NCBI GenBank assembly: GCA_016800925.1
Contig: JABCPU010001044.1
Location: forward strand, 1 to 17,768
From: Suillus spraguei
Taxonomy: Eukaryota; Basidiomycota; Agaricomycetes; Boletales; Suillaceae
Direction of reading: 5' to 3'
Length of the DNA stretch: 17,768 bases
The notes under the pieces were generated by a model that was given only the letters and a program-made list of their open reading frames with translations, searched no databases and was not told the origin of the DNA. Position numbers and translations under genes: made by a program. Of this stretch, positions 1 through 8,754 are shown piece after piece (position 1 is the first letter of the stretch; each line of letters opens with the position of its first letter).

Positions 1-53
1 AGAACATTGTCAACAACAGTAAGATTGGAAGTCTACTCTGTGAGATAGCACTA

Positions 54-119
54 CCTGAGCTCACTGTGCTCAACAACTAGCAAGACCCTGAGCTCACTGT
101 GTCTGACAACCAGCAAGAC
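54..119. repeat. Two-copy 33-bp tandem repeat
   Basis: Copies at 54-86 and 87-119 both begin CCTGAGCTCACTGTG and end AGCAAGAC, differing at a few internal positions. A weaker third relative (TGTCAACAACAGTAAGA) lies just upstream at about 9-25, so the array may extend off the left edge. Confidence 0.8.
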
Positions 120-439
120 AAAAATTTTTTTCTTTGACAAATTCATTCTAGTTTCTTTCATCATCTCTCTCTCTGTTTTTCTTTCTCTGTTGTCTGTTTC
201 CTTGCTTCTGTTTCTTTTGAATCTTTCTCTTTTCTTCTTTTTCTTTGATTACTGGTCTCTCTCTCTCTTTCAAAGTTTGTTGGTGCTAAGTGTCCTTGTG
301 TTTCTGATATTTGTGTTGTCTCTTTAGTCCATCTAAGGCCAGAGTAGCTTAGTGGGAGAGACTTTAGGGTTGACAGTGACACTTGATATCTGCACATCTG
401 AGTAGCGATACTGAGTTAAGGTCTTCACTGACTGATAGA

Positions 440-800
440 CTCTAGTTATTGAAAGGGGACTTGGTATTGAAATCCAAGGACGTCCATTCCTGCTATCTGC
501 TTAATACTCATAGTGAGTTCCTTGGCAGCAGGTTCAATAGTAAGCTAGAAGATCTCTGAAGTAGTGATAGTCTTGACCAGGGATCTACCTGCTTGTCTGA
601 GAAGGTGATTGTTGTAACTTCCCACAAATTGCAGTAGCACATTGTTGCAAAACACCTGCATTCCATTGAGAAGTAATTCAGCCAGTTTTTTGTTTCTTAG
701 TTTGTTCGACTTCTGTGTTTTTTTCTTTGAAGTTTAGTTGTTTGAGAATCTTTGTCATTGTCCAAGAGTTGCTGATCTCACAAGAAGTGACTCATTTGCT
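440..800 (-). pseudogene. Possible minus-strand coding relic, unidentified
   Basis: On the minus strand a frame starting near 800 reads a Lys/Glu-rich segment (KILKQLNFKEKNTEVEQ...) and stops. A shifted frame then continues with LAELLLNGMQVFCNNV and, after one in-frame TAG, with EPAAKELTMSIKQIAGMDV down to about 445. The pattern of long open stretches broken by single stops and a shift is what a decayed gene gives, but I do not recognise the protein and chance is possible in AT-rich DNA. Confidence 0.2.
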
Positions 801-1316
801 GACCATAGCCTGGGGAACATAAACAGCCACCCATGTACGACCACATTATCAGTCATTGGTATTTGTCTGAATCACTGACCATAGAGATATTTGGTTTTAT
901 AGGTGTTTATCTATAGATCATCTATCTAAGAAGACACCGCTGTCTTGCTACTTAAGGGTCTTATATGGAACATGTATACAGTGACAACACAACTGTACAG
1001 GGATAAGACTTTTTGCCAGTCCTTAAGTTCATGGTCTCTGACTTTTCTACTTCATGGGAGATAATGTGATGAGTTTTGGAGGGTATGTTTCAACGGTCCT
1101 TCTTCTTTATATATAGGTCTGATAGGAAGTTCTGTGTTCTGGATTTGTGTTAGGTATGTTTTCACCCTAGTAGGTCTTGTTTCAACCTATGAAAGTCTGT
1201 TTCAACTTTGTCATATTCTCCTAATGTGTTTCTTGATGAAGGAAGTAGTTTGGTTTGTTTATATAAAGCTTAGTCAGATAGATAGTCTCTCAGTTTTACT
1301 TCTAGGCACTAGTTTT

Positions 1317-1445
1317 GCCTTCACTTTAAGTCTTATGTAATCTCACTTGTTTTTGAGAATCTATGGTAAAGTGGGTCTACTATTACTATTACCTTCACTT
1401 AGGTCTTAGGTTATTCTCACTAGTTTTGAGATTCTGAGTATAAAG
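1317..1445. repeat. Degenerate tandem duplication, about 75-bp period
   Basis: Copy A (about 1317-1371) and copy B (about 1392-1445) share the blocks CCTTCACTT, GTCTTA, TCTCAC, TTTTGAGA and TAAAG in the same order. The divergence indicates an old duplication. Confidence 0.65.
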
Positions 1446-1571
1446 AGGGAAGTAATTATTTTTGTACATGCAAAAATGGGGTCCTTTTATACCTTTTGGA
1501 TTCCCCTTACTAAGCATGATTCATCAGCTGGATTGGTAAGAAAGTAGCTTACAAACCAGGCCATGTGATGT

Positions 1572-1774
1572 GATGAATCAGCCACTTACTAAGTACATTA
1601 TAATACAGTTTGTAATTTTACAAAGCATGACAGAAATAAATGAGTCATCTTATAATCTGAATGAGATGAATCATCCTACTTACTAAGTATATTACAAAAT
1701 AAGGTTCAAGATCTTACAAAGCCTGAATATTCATAACAAAACATGATGAGTCAACTCTGAAAGTCTTATAAATC
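1572..1774. repeat. Degenerate direct repeat, about 93-bp offset
   Basis: Both copies start with GATGAATCA followed by ACTTACTAAGTA, then share TTACAAAGC, ATGAGTCA and TCTTATAA. Copy A covers about 1572-1657 and copy B about 1665-1774. A further related piece (CCCTTACTAAGCATGATTCA) lies at about 1504-1523. Arrays like this are common in transposon LTRs and untranslated regions. Confidence 0.6.
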
Positions 1775-1847
1775 AAAAATGTCTCACAGAGAGAAGGTTC
1801 TGGAATATAATAGAAAGAGATAGAATGTGAAAGAATTGTTCTAGAAG

Positions 1848-1922
1848 AATATATATACAAGAGATGTAAGATATGAAACACATGAGGACCATGGTATAAG
1901 TATGGTATAAGTCACATACCAT
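1848..1922 (+). promoter_or_regulatory. TATA-like box with 11-bp tandem repeat, LTR-promoter-like
   Basis: AATATATATACAAG at about 1849-1862 resembles a TATA box. It is followed by two adjacent copies of ATGGTATAAGT (1891-1901, 1902-1912), and ATGGTAT (1902-1908) is repeated inverted as ATACCAT (1916-1922). No recognised gene follows, so a retroelement promoter remnant is more likely than a host gene promoter. This is inference from arrangement only. Confidence 0.25.
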
Positions 1923-2679
1923 GTATGACACCGCTTGCAGATAGTCAGCCTCACATTATTCAAGTCAGATTCAAGCATAGTATCACCCAAGCAATGATCT
2001 CATTGCCTTCATTCAGGACAGTGAGTATTCCACCCTTGATTTCCCTCGTCTTTTATCTATCCTTGTTTGTGATTGTCGCCTTGTTTGCTGCCTTGAAAGT
2101 GTTGTCAAGAGAGCCACATATTGCTGACAAACAAACAGTGAGTAAGTCAGCTCACGTATATTTGTATTTGGCCTTGTACTTACCAGATAGTGACTTTAAG
2201 TACAGTGTGTTACGAACTGGGATGGCATCTCCAGCGACAGTGATAAGACACAGACGGTCTGCTGGGAGGTTCGACTACGTTCAAAAGAGAATGAGGACTA
2301 CTACCAAGAAAGGTTCTAGGTAGGATCAAGGGTTCAGTCGAAGAGTCACGACTCTAAGACGATCAGTAGAATAGAGACTAAAGACTAAGGAGTGCTTAGA
2401 CTTAGAGATGATTCAGACGACTTAGGTTGGAGACCTAAGCAAAGGATATTCCAGGTAAAACCCAGAAAGATTAAAGTAAGGTATACAAGCATAATACAAC
2501 GTGCTTAAATAAGTCAATATGTACACACAGACCAAGAGAAACATGAGAACGTAAGTGCGTATCCAAAGAAGGAAGGCAACTATAGTACAGATGCGTGAGC
2601 ATATGAGTCAGAGTCATGTTATGTAATATACAAGGTAAAGATGAGACGAAAATGAATAGAGGCACGTACAATTGTAACA

Positions 2680-3840
2680 CAGTGTGCTCTCATTCTGCCT
2701 AGTATGAGTTGAAAAATCAATGAAAACCTCAGTTATTATTTCGTGCAAGATTGATTTATTATCATAGCCAAGCTGGTCATCTGGTTCTGAGAACATTTGA
2801 AGCCCTGGCTGTCTTCTGGCAGTCATACCAGCAGTAATCACATGGGTGAAATAATGTCCGAGTGTGTGTGAGTCTGAACTGTTCGAAGATTTGTGAGCGC
2901 TGACCACCTCAAGATACTCCAGCATTCAGCATTTGTACTCAAATAGATGCAGCTCTATGTAAGTGCATCTAGCTACTGCATTCCAGACTCAGAGCATGAC
3001 ACTTACACTGAATACATTCTTCAAGACCTGCAGATGTTGAGGATGGCCATAACTCAATGAGTAGGTCGAACAAGTCCTATGTCAATGCACAGCAGTAGAA
3101 AAAGATTGGTATGCCCCCTGCTGATACCCAGGTATGTCAGACTACTGACAGGTCTTCCTCTGTGCATGAGACTCACAAGGTATTCTCCAGTGCTCCCAGG
3201 ATTTCCAGTACATTACACTCATCATTGTGAAGCAATAGCCCTCGACACTGGAATCCAAGTCGGAGCTGTGAGTGGTACCATTTCTGGCTTTCGACTTCAA
3301 CTTCAATGTCTTCTTGCACTGGTTGCATCGCAGCTGTACATCAAGAGCCATTTCTTCACACAACAGGCCATGGAGCTCTCAAGGTCCTTTGCCCATCCAA
3401 CCCTCCCAGGTTGTGTCCTTGTCAGACCTGCATCTTGGACACCATGCAAGCTGTGGGTAGTAGAATGGATGCACAATGTTGAGTGGCTTAAAGTACTGTA
3501 TCATTGGCTGAATGGCTCCACCACCCAACTGCTTTTGAATGTGCAGGTAGGAAGGAGGCATAAACCGAGGCCCAAGCAATGGGACATTGACACCTAGCTT
3601 GTTGGGCTTGTCTTTCCTTGACCATGCTCTTGTCTTCTCCCACAGGAACTGGACATACTTGATGACTTCTGATTCCCACTGTAACTGAAACTGCGGACAT
3701 GGGTTGTTCATGTGGCTCCATGCCTCGTTCCATGTACTGACACATTTCTCTACCTTTTTTTTAGTTAGTTGAAGACATCCATGTACCGAGTGTGCTCAAG
3801 CTGCTTGAGAGCAAAACAAACTCACACTAGCTCTCCATTT
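2680..3840 (-). pseudogene. Decayed DUF6729-like Agaricomycete family protein
   Basis: Read on the minus strand from about 3840 downward, fragments of one protein appear in order across several frames. The first is a basic/aromatic N-terminal part (YMDVFN, STWNEAWSHMN). Next come PHYYP-type residues and a CPRC pair near 3441, then a second CNQC pair after ALDVQLR, then EGYCF and WKSWEHWRIP. The last pieces are DLFDLLIELWPSSTSAG (about 3076-3026), ELHLFEYKC (about 2955-2929) and FSEPDDQLGYDNKSI with EVFIDFSTHTRQNES (about 2800-2680). The two CxxC pairs suggest a zinc-binding domain. From memory this is a multi-copy Agaricomycete family listed as DUF6729, possibly transposon-linked. Breaks visible: a TGA at 3379-3381, a TAG at 3142-3144, a frame change between about 3142 and 3076, another before 2955, a TGA at 2926-2928, and a likely slip at the 8-base A/T run 3755-3762. 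Similarity ends near 2680, so the C-terminal part is missing. Confidence 0.7.
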
Positions 3841-4190
3841 TTTCTCAAAGGTGCTTTTCTCAAGAGGGGAGACGGCCGTTGAGTTCTTGAGAAGAGCAAC
3901 AATCATCTTTGGTTCAAAGACTGACATGAGTCACAATGGACCATTAAATTGTGATGTACTGGGTGGCAAAATGGAGTCAAGACGTGTTTTAGGGGCCGAG
4001 ACTCTTTTTACCTTGACTATTTTGATCACCACGCTACTAGTGTTCAATTTTCTATTAACTAATGCACAAAGTCACTGTTGAAGAATCATTTCCAATTGGT
4101 GGGTTGAAAAATGTTTAAATTTCTCAGCTATAACTCTCTCAGGGAAGCGAACTTCATGCTAACAAGAGCTAGTACACAGTAATATACTCA
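3841..4190. other. Spacer between the pseudogene and the orphan ORF
   Basis: A 76-codon plus-strand frame at 3851-4081 has a hydrophobic stretch near its end (LFTLTILITTLLVFNFLL) but no recognisable domain, and I do not support it as a gene. Nothing else stands out. Confidence 0.4.
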
Positions 4191-4652
4191 ATGGCCCCAC
4201 AATTGCATCCTTCCCCAGCCTCCAAGTCTACTATCATAGGGAAAACAGGTGTTGGCCAGATGAGCAGAACTGAAAATACTAAGCGATCTGTTCACATAAT
4301 CACCAGTGGCAGCTCAGACGCCAATGTCAGAGTTCCCTATGTGGACCCTCAAATTCATACTGCGGACATCGCACAGTTCGCACAGTGCAGGTTTGAAGAA
4401 AAAGTGGAGAGGCTTGCAAAACGCTCAGGCTTCCAGCCAGGCATGATCCGAGATCTGTACAAACACACAAGCACCTTCAAACAGACAGAGACTATTGCTA
4501 AGGCCATGCGGATTGCCACCGTGAAGTGCGCTGCATCCAAAATCCAAAGGCAGGTGACATTGTATGGTGATGAGGATGAGGAAGAAGGGAATGATGGGGA
4601 AAGGAGTGAGGATAAAGAGGACAAGGATGATGTCAAAGACGAGGATGAGTGA
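4191..4652 (+). CDS. Hypothetical protein with acidic C-terminal tail
   Basis: Uninterrupted 153-codon frame from ATG at 4191 to TGA at 4650-4652. The N-terminal 45 residues are Ser/Thr-rich and probably disordered. Residues about 50-115 (from VDPQIHTADIAQFA through ERLAKRSGFQPGMIRDLYKH to AKAMRIATVKCAASKIQRQ) look like a compact helical segment. The last 30 residues are almost all Asp, Glu and Lys. I do not recognise the family. It sits in the repeat-rich AT region beside a pseudogene, so it may be part of a mobile or amplified element or a relic of a longer gene. No introns are evident, unlike the two intact genes. The stop codon lies inside a 13-bp tandem duplication. Confidence 0.45.
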   Translation: MAPQLHPSPASKSTIIGKTGVGQMSRTENTKRSVHIITSGSSDANVRVPYVDPQIHTADIAQFAQCRFEEKVERLAKRSGFQPGMIRDLYKHTSTFKQTETIAKAMRIATVKCAASKIQRQVTLYGDEDEEEGNDGERSEDKEDKDDVKDEDE

Positions 4653-4739
4653 ATTTATTGAGTGAATTTATTGAATGACGCACTGTATGTAAAGGATGCG
4701 ATGGCCACTGAATTATTGAATGATGCCCTGTATATCCGG
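4647..4739. repeat. 13-bp tandem duplication over the stop codon plus longer imperfect repeat
   Basis: GAGTGAATTTATT is present twice back to back (4647-4659, 4660-4672); the first copy contains the TGA of the upstream ORF. A longer imperfect unit, GAATTTATTGAATGACGC..CTGTAT (about 4664 on), recurs as GAATTATTGAATGATGCC..CTGTAT (about 4710-4739). Confidence 0.75.
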
Positions 4740-5427
4740 TGAATCTGGACTTTAGTGAGGCTGACTGTGTGAGTGGAATTATTGATGATACAGCTTACCA
4801 GACTTTCAGTGAGGTTGAGTTGAAGACTCTCCAATGAAAATAGAGACACGATAAGTCGATGAGCGAAGTAAACGAGATTACCTTTAGTAATAATGAAATA
4901 AGATTGGTCGTACTAATTCTGCAGAAGAAGCACGTTCTCACCGTTCATTAAATTTAGACATGGGCTAAAAGATAATCTAGTAAGTGACATAAGAGCATCA
5001 GTACGTGTGGGCCCGTGTGTCTGAGGGTAAGGAACACAAACCATTTCGAATTTCATCGAAATACCTTAGTGACGTGTGAGCGGTGGGGCATTCAACGTTT
5101 GCCAATGTGCCGGTAAAAAAATCTGGCAGCCAAGTCTGAGTTTGACGTTAACATTAAGCTCTCATTTGGCTTCGTTTCTCACCTATATAATTGGTCGTTC
5201 AACTGAAAACCAGCGGACATGGTATCGAAGTTTCGGTGTTCCGGAGGCTTCCCCCTGGGATGGTTTTCCGACTTCCCAAGGCCGACCCCTTCCAAGTTTC
5301 TCGGCTCGCCTTCGGCGAGCCCGTCCCATGACCAATTTTTCGCTGCAGGCGATCCGAACAACCACGTGACTCGTGTAGTAAGCAGCAGGCTTACACAATG
5401 CAAACAACAGGGCTACGTCGCACACTC
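4740..5427. other. Intergenic stretch, short competing ORFs
   Basis: Short frames on both strands (plus 5076-5369 and 5219-5470, minus 5179-5425) shadow one another and none shows a domain. A TATATAA at 5184-5190 sits about 30 bp before an ATG at 5219, and a CACGTG core occurs near 5363, so promoter activity is possible. I cannot name a gene. Confidence 0.35.
5303..5321. repeat. Short perfect GC-rich hairpin
   Basis: GGCTCGCC (5303-5310) and GGCGAGCC (5314-5321) are perfect inverted repeats around a 3-base loop. The hairpin could be structural in RNA from either strand or act as a transcription pause site; no gene is assigned next to it. Confidence 0.6.
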
Positions 5428-5493
5428 AGAGGCCTTGTTCAAAGGGCGGTTTAGACTATTGCTAGTCTAAGCTACCCTTTGAACCAGGCTTCT
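5428..5493. repeat. Long near-perfect hairpin, candidate short inverted-repeat element
   Basis: Left arm 5432-5458 (starts GCCTTGTTCAAAGGG, ends TTAGACTA) and right arm 5463-5489 (starts TAGTCTAAG, ends CCCTTTGAACCAGGC) are complementary over 27 positions with four mismatches around a 4-base loop, TTGC. The stem extends about four more pairs to 5428/5493 if one G-T pair is allowed. I saw no target-site duplication. Candidates are a MITE-like element, a relic of head-to-head insertion, or a structured RNA. A related sequence lies at 10658-10698. Confidence 0.8.
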
Positions 5494-5782
5494 TCTGAAT
5501 TTTCGTGCAGTTGAAGAGTAACATTTCTCACACAAATATCCGCTGCCAAAGATGTCAATCAGGTCATCAAGGCCCTCGAGGAACTTGGAGAACACATAAA
5601 TGAGAAGTACTCTAATTGCTGTTACCGCCTTTTGATGTTTTATCATTTCTCGTGTCGCTAAGCTCATCATCAAGAACATTGAGGATCCTGTACCCTTCTC
5701 TGGCTGTGCCATGAGGGAGTGGTGCTCAATGGCGCGGAGAAGACAAACAACGAGAAAACAGAAATTATTGTGCATATAGGAA
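5494..5782. other. Unassigned stretch before the Rpn7 fragment
   Basis: The plus strand has a 22-codon open segment (AKDVNQVIKALEELGEHINE) and later KLIIKNIEDPVPFSG, in different frames. The minus strand has a 149-codon frame at 5467-5916 that overlaps the Rpn7 fragment in antisense. I cannot assign either; the plus-strand pieces could be further debris. Confidence 0.3.
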
Positions 5783-6090
5783 GGCGCAGTCGCAGCGCAA
5801 TGACTTGCACTTAAGAAAACACCTGGCCTGGGCTCGAGGATAGACATTGTGCTCACTCTCATCCGACTGGGAATTTTCTTCGGCAACAATGGCCTCATCA
5901 CCGAGAACCTTCCCAAGGCAGAAAGGTGCGCTATTGCAACGCTTCACCCCCACCTCGAATTGACATATCGTTCAGATTTATTGAGGGTGGTGACTGCGAT
6001 AGGCGCAATCGTCTAAAGGTTTACCGTGGACTCCATAACTGCAGAACTTCTTGCTTCAAACTCACTCGTGTGATCATGATCGCGCTATGA
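5783..6090 (+). pseudogene. Fragment of 26S proteasome lid subunit Rpn7 (PSMD6)
   Basis: Plus-strand frame from 5783 reads AVAAQ, a TGA at 5801-5803, then LALKKTPGLGSRIDIVLTL, IRLGIFFGNNGLITENLPKA and ER. A canonical 50-bp intron follows (5926-5975, GTGCGC...TTCAG, with TTGAC as possible branch site). Splicing joins to [20 protein letters not shown]. This matches the Rpn7 block known from PSMD6 (GHRLDIVFYLLRIGLF...[31 protein letters not shown]). The usual Trp of GGDWDRR is Cys here. After GLH the similarity fades and the frame ends at TGA 6088-6090. Full-length Rpn7 is roughly 390 residues; only about 85 are recognisable. No N-terminal part or PCI domain is seen, so this is a broken partial copy. 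The intact gene is presumably elsewhere in the genome. Confidence 0.85.
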
Positions 6091-6590
6091 GTGCATTGCG
6101 TGAAAACCGAGTGCTACATAACTAAATATTTAGAGGCACGTCTTCCCCAAGATACTAAAATATGGGTTTGCCGCGCTTGTCCCGGAAGGCTGTGACTGGA
6201 AGTTAGTCGGGCAAAAGCCGTACAGCTTAATCATGTCAACTCGGTACTCAGTGTCCTTACTAGTGTAGTTGTTCCATCACGCACGCAGTATCCCAATGTC
6301 TGTATAGAACTTAGCCTTTACTCATTATCATCGACATAATTTATGTATTAATGATTGTCACAGAACATTGTCTTTCGAGTAAGACATACAAATTTATTTC
6401 AGAGATAAGATAATACGTTGTACTATCATTAACCAACGTTTGACGAACGTGTAACCTTCAGCTTGACCCTGAAACTTATCGCTCCCGCATCTTCAACGGG
6501 ATCAGCTTCACTATCTTTGACTCATTCCTTCTATCTTGTTAGACAATATATATCCGAACATACTAGACAACCCGCTATACTTGCTCTACA
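6091..6590. other. Intergenic region and promoter of the HAD phosphatase gene
   Basis: No coding frame is supported. AATATATA at about 6545-6552 lies roughly 40 bp before the phosphatase ATG and is a candidate TATA box. The stretch at 6330-6430 is AT-rich. Confidence 0.4.
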
Positions 6591-7737
6591 ATGTCACAGG
6601 AATCACCTCTCAGTGAACCAGTCATCTATTACGGCAAGAAATTTATCGTGCTCAGCGATTGGTGCGTAACGCTAGTAGATCTAGATTTAAATAGCGATAA
6701 CACTGATTGCGGTTTGCTATGCTCAAACAGGGACGGCACGATCACTACGCAGGACTCCAATGATTGTTCGTCGTGTCAAGAACTTATTATGAGCCTTGCT
6801 CTGACTGAAATACTACAATTCAGTTGTGACGGACACCTTTGGGATGGGGCACTCAGATCGCGTTGCGCTCAACGAGCGTGTACGTGATGGCGAAGATAAC
6901 TTCCGGTGCGAAAGATTGCATGAGCAACGCCGCAGAATTGATTTCGCCATCCAGGGATGCCTTCCGGAAGATGATCCAGAGCGTCGTTGCGAATGGCAAG
7001 CAGGAAGGCAAGGTGACGCATACATTCGAGTTCTGTAAAACTGCTGTTGCGAACAGTAAGTTTCGCCCACGCATAACGAGCGTTCGTTATCCGGAGCTAA
7101 TGTATAGACTGTTTCAGACATCAAAGTCGATGATACTTTCAAGCGTTTCCACGAATTTTGTGAAACGAATGATATACCCGTGGTAGTCGTATCTAGGTAC
7201 AAAAGGAACTATGATTTCACCGTACTGTAGACTCATGTCTCCGCAGTGGTATGGAACCTATCATCCGTGCGGTGCTGAACAAGCACCTCGCCAGCCTCGA
7301 CGGCATTCAAATAATATCGAACGAGGTGAAAACCTACGATGATGGGAGCTGGGACATTCAATACCGTCATCCCGAGAGGTAATATTACACATCGCTATCT
7401 CGCATTTGCTGACTGAGTATGATAAATTAGCGGTTTCGGACATGACAAGTCCAAGGCGATTGCCCCATACAGGAATATGGTGCCCGCCCCGATAGTATTC
7501 TTCTTTGGTGATGGCGTCTCAGACCTATCCGCGGCGCGGGGGGCAACTTGTCTGTTCGTCAAGTACAAGCCCAATGGAGAGAACGCGTTGATGGAATACT
7601 GCATTATGAACAAGATCAAGCACCGATTATTCCAGAGTTTCGAGGAGGCGCAAGGTGTGATGAAGCTCATTATCTTCGCGGAGACGGAGGAAGAGCAACA
7701 GAATATCATTGCACGGGAATGGCCTGAAGTAGTTTGA
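6591..7737 (+). CDS. HAD-superfamily phosphatase, seven exons
   Basis: Exons 6591-6661, 6731-6765, 6824-6905, 6955-7055, 7118-7196, 7247-7378 and 7431-7737 join to 807 nt, 268 residues. All six introns are 49-69 bp, GT...AG, and each junction restores a conserved motif. HAD motif I is split by intron 1: D23-W-D25-G-T27, with D23 the expected nucleophile and D25 the general acid/base. DSNDFVTDTFGMG follows at about 32-44. Motif II is S122-S123-G-M in VVVVSSGMEP, a motif III Lys lies in GHDKSKA (K173 or K175), and motif IV is G193-D-G-V-S-D198. All catalytic residues are present, so it should be an active Mg2+-dependent phosphomonoesterase, with no signal peptide and probably cytosolic. It resembles yeast YNL010W (Pyp1, described as a polyol phosphatase) and, more distantly, phosphoserine-phosphatase-like and MtnX-like enzymes. 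The substrate is not fixed by sequence. Oddity: exon 4 encodes a small basic insertion, GKQEGKV, at about 77-83. Confidence 0.93.
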
Positions 7738-8322
7738 GAGGATGCTCACCTCGCCCCCAGTAATGCCAATCGCAGGGGGGAAGCGGTCCTGAGTACTTGT
7801 AATGCAATGTATTTAGATCTGGAGGCATTAAGATTGCGCCTTTAACCGATCAAGTTACATAAACCAAGCTCATCATTCTCGGTGTCGATGGTGCCTTCGC
7901 CTGAAACTTGGTCTGAATATGCCAAACACAACCACAATTTTCAACCAACCGATGATTAACGCAGCAACATTTCAGCCGTACTCTAGCGTTGAGCAAGAAC
8001 CAAGTTAGCTCGATGACGACTCGGAGACGCCAAGATGGATAGGGAGTACATACGTGCCTGATAGTGGATTGCAATCATAGAATGGGAATGGGATTGGTGG
8101 GGAAACGAAAAGTAATGAACGAGAGTTCGACCAGCTGCTGGAATATTAATATTGTACATAGGACATACAAAGCCTCAGACTGGACCATTTTTGTATCCCA
8201 TGCCCACCAAATTACGTAAATGCGAAGTATGGCGAACCCTTGAGCTGCCGAAGTGTGCCATACTCAAGGAAGTCAGCACATTGTATGAAAATTCTTAAGT
8301 GGAAAACGTCGGGGGATAATTG
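7738..8322. other. Intergenic stretch downstream of the phosphatase
   Basis: No gene supported. A minus-strand frame at 7850-8074 (74 codons) has no recognisable domain. Confidence 0.4.
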
Positions 8323-8709
8323 TCATATCCGTCTACTAGTACAGTAGACCAATGTATGGCAACGTAATATTAGACTAGATATGGACAAGGTGAAGGCATT
8401 TGCGGTAGTACGATGTTTTGAACAATTAAAGATGAAAAACCCTTCCGGTAGGGACCGTGCCTTGCCATCTGCAAAGGGTGGTGTCATCCAATTACACACT
8501 ACAGTTTGGTATGATGACGAACTCCAACCTGTGAAGATTGTGGGAGGCGAAGAGCGGATGACAAACTGTAGCGGCACAAACCGGATTGTTGTGATCAGCC
8601 GAACGGACAATGAATGTATATCAGCACCCGCTCCGGCGTGTTGTTCGCACAAGCGTTGAATAGATGGGAAATTGAAGTCGACGGGGCAATTCATCACTGC
8701 TACGGCCAA
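8323..8709 (-). other. Unassigned overlapping ORFs on both strands
   Basis: A 128-codon minus-strand frame (8323-8709) opposes a 92-codon plus-strand frame (8381-8659, ATG at 8381). The minus frame contains PLQFVIRSSPPTIFTGW and SLPEGFFIFN; the plus frame contains VWYDDELQPVKIVGG. Both read like plausible beta-rich protein and I cannot decide between them. If the minus frame is real it probably belongs to a multi-exon gene that includes the frame at 8755-8961 (WFCHGYRVVWLYPNGCNAET), since both are open and adjacent. No function can be named. Confidence 0.25.
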
Positions 8710-8754
8710 TTTAGGTCATGTGGCGACGTTCATGCTTGAATGTTGGTAAGAGAA

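Larger units (their letters stand above)
1..2460. other. AT-rich gene-poor region, probably decayed repeat DNA
   Basis: No reading frame here looks like a conserved protein. ORFs are short and of biased composition: the minus-strand frame at 161-397 is a Lys/Glu/Arg-rich product of a CT-rich simple sequence, and the plus frame at 1925-2323 has no recognisable domain. The stretch is visibly more AT-rich than the sequence after about 5000 and contains several degenerate direct repeats, listed separately. Its texture fits old transposon or LTR DNA, but I could not find a matching pair of LTRs, a primer binding site or a polyprotein. Confidence 0.5.

Noticed and set aside
341..355. tRNA A-box-like TAGCTTAGTGGGAG
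   Set aside because: No B box at the expected distance and no cloverleaf could be folded around it; the closest B-box-like piece is about 190 bases downstream.
2266..2280. tRNA B-box-like AGGTTCGACTACG
   Set aside because: No A box at suitable distance upstream and no acceptor stem.
1925..2323. 132-codon plus-strand ORF with a hydrophobic stretch
   Set aside because: No recognisable family, lies inside repeat-like DNA, and downstream sequence gives no supporting gene structure.
3079..3597. 172-codon plus-strand ORF
   Set aside because: It is antisense to the minus-strand DUF6729-like pseudogene, which has recognisable motifs; the plus product has none.
5467..5916. 149-codon minus-strand ORF
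   Set aside because: Its upstream part is antisense to the Rpn7 fragment and it has no domain of its own.
6813..7202. 129-codon minus-strand ORF
   Set aside because: Antisense shadow of exons 3-5 of the HAD phosphatase.
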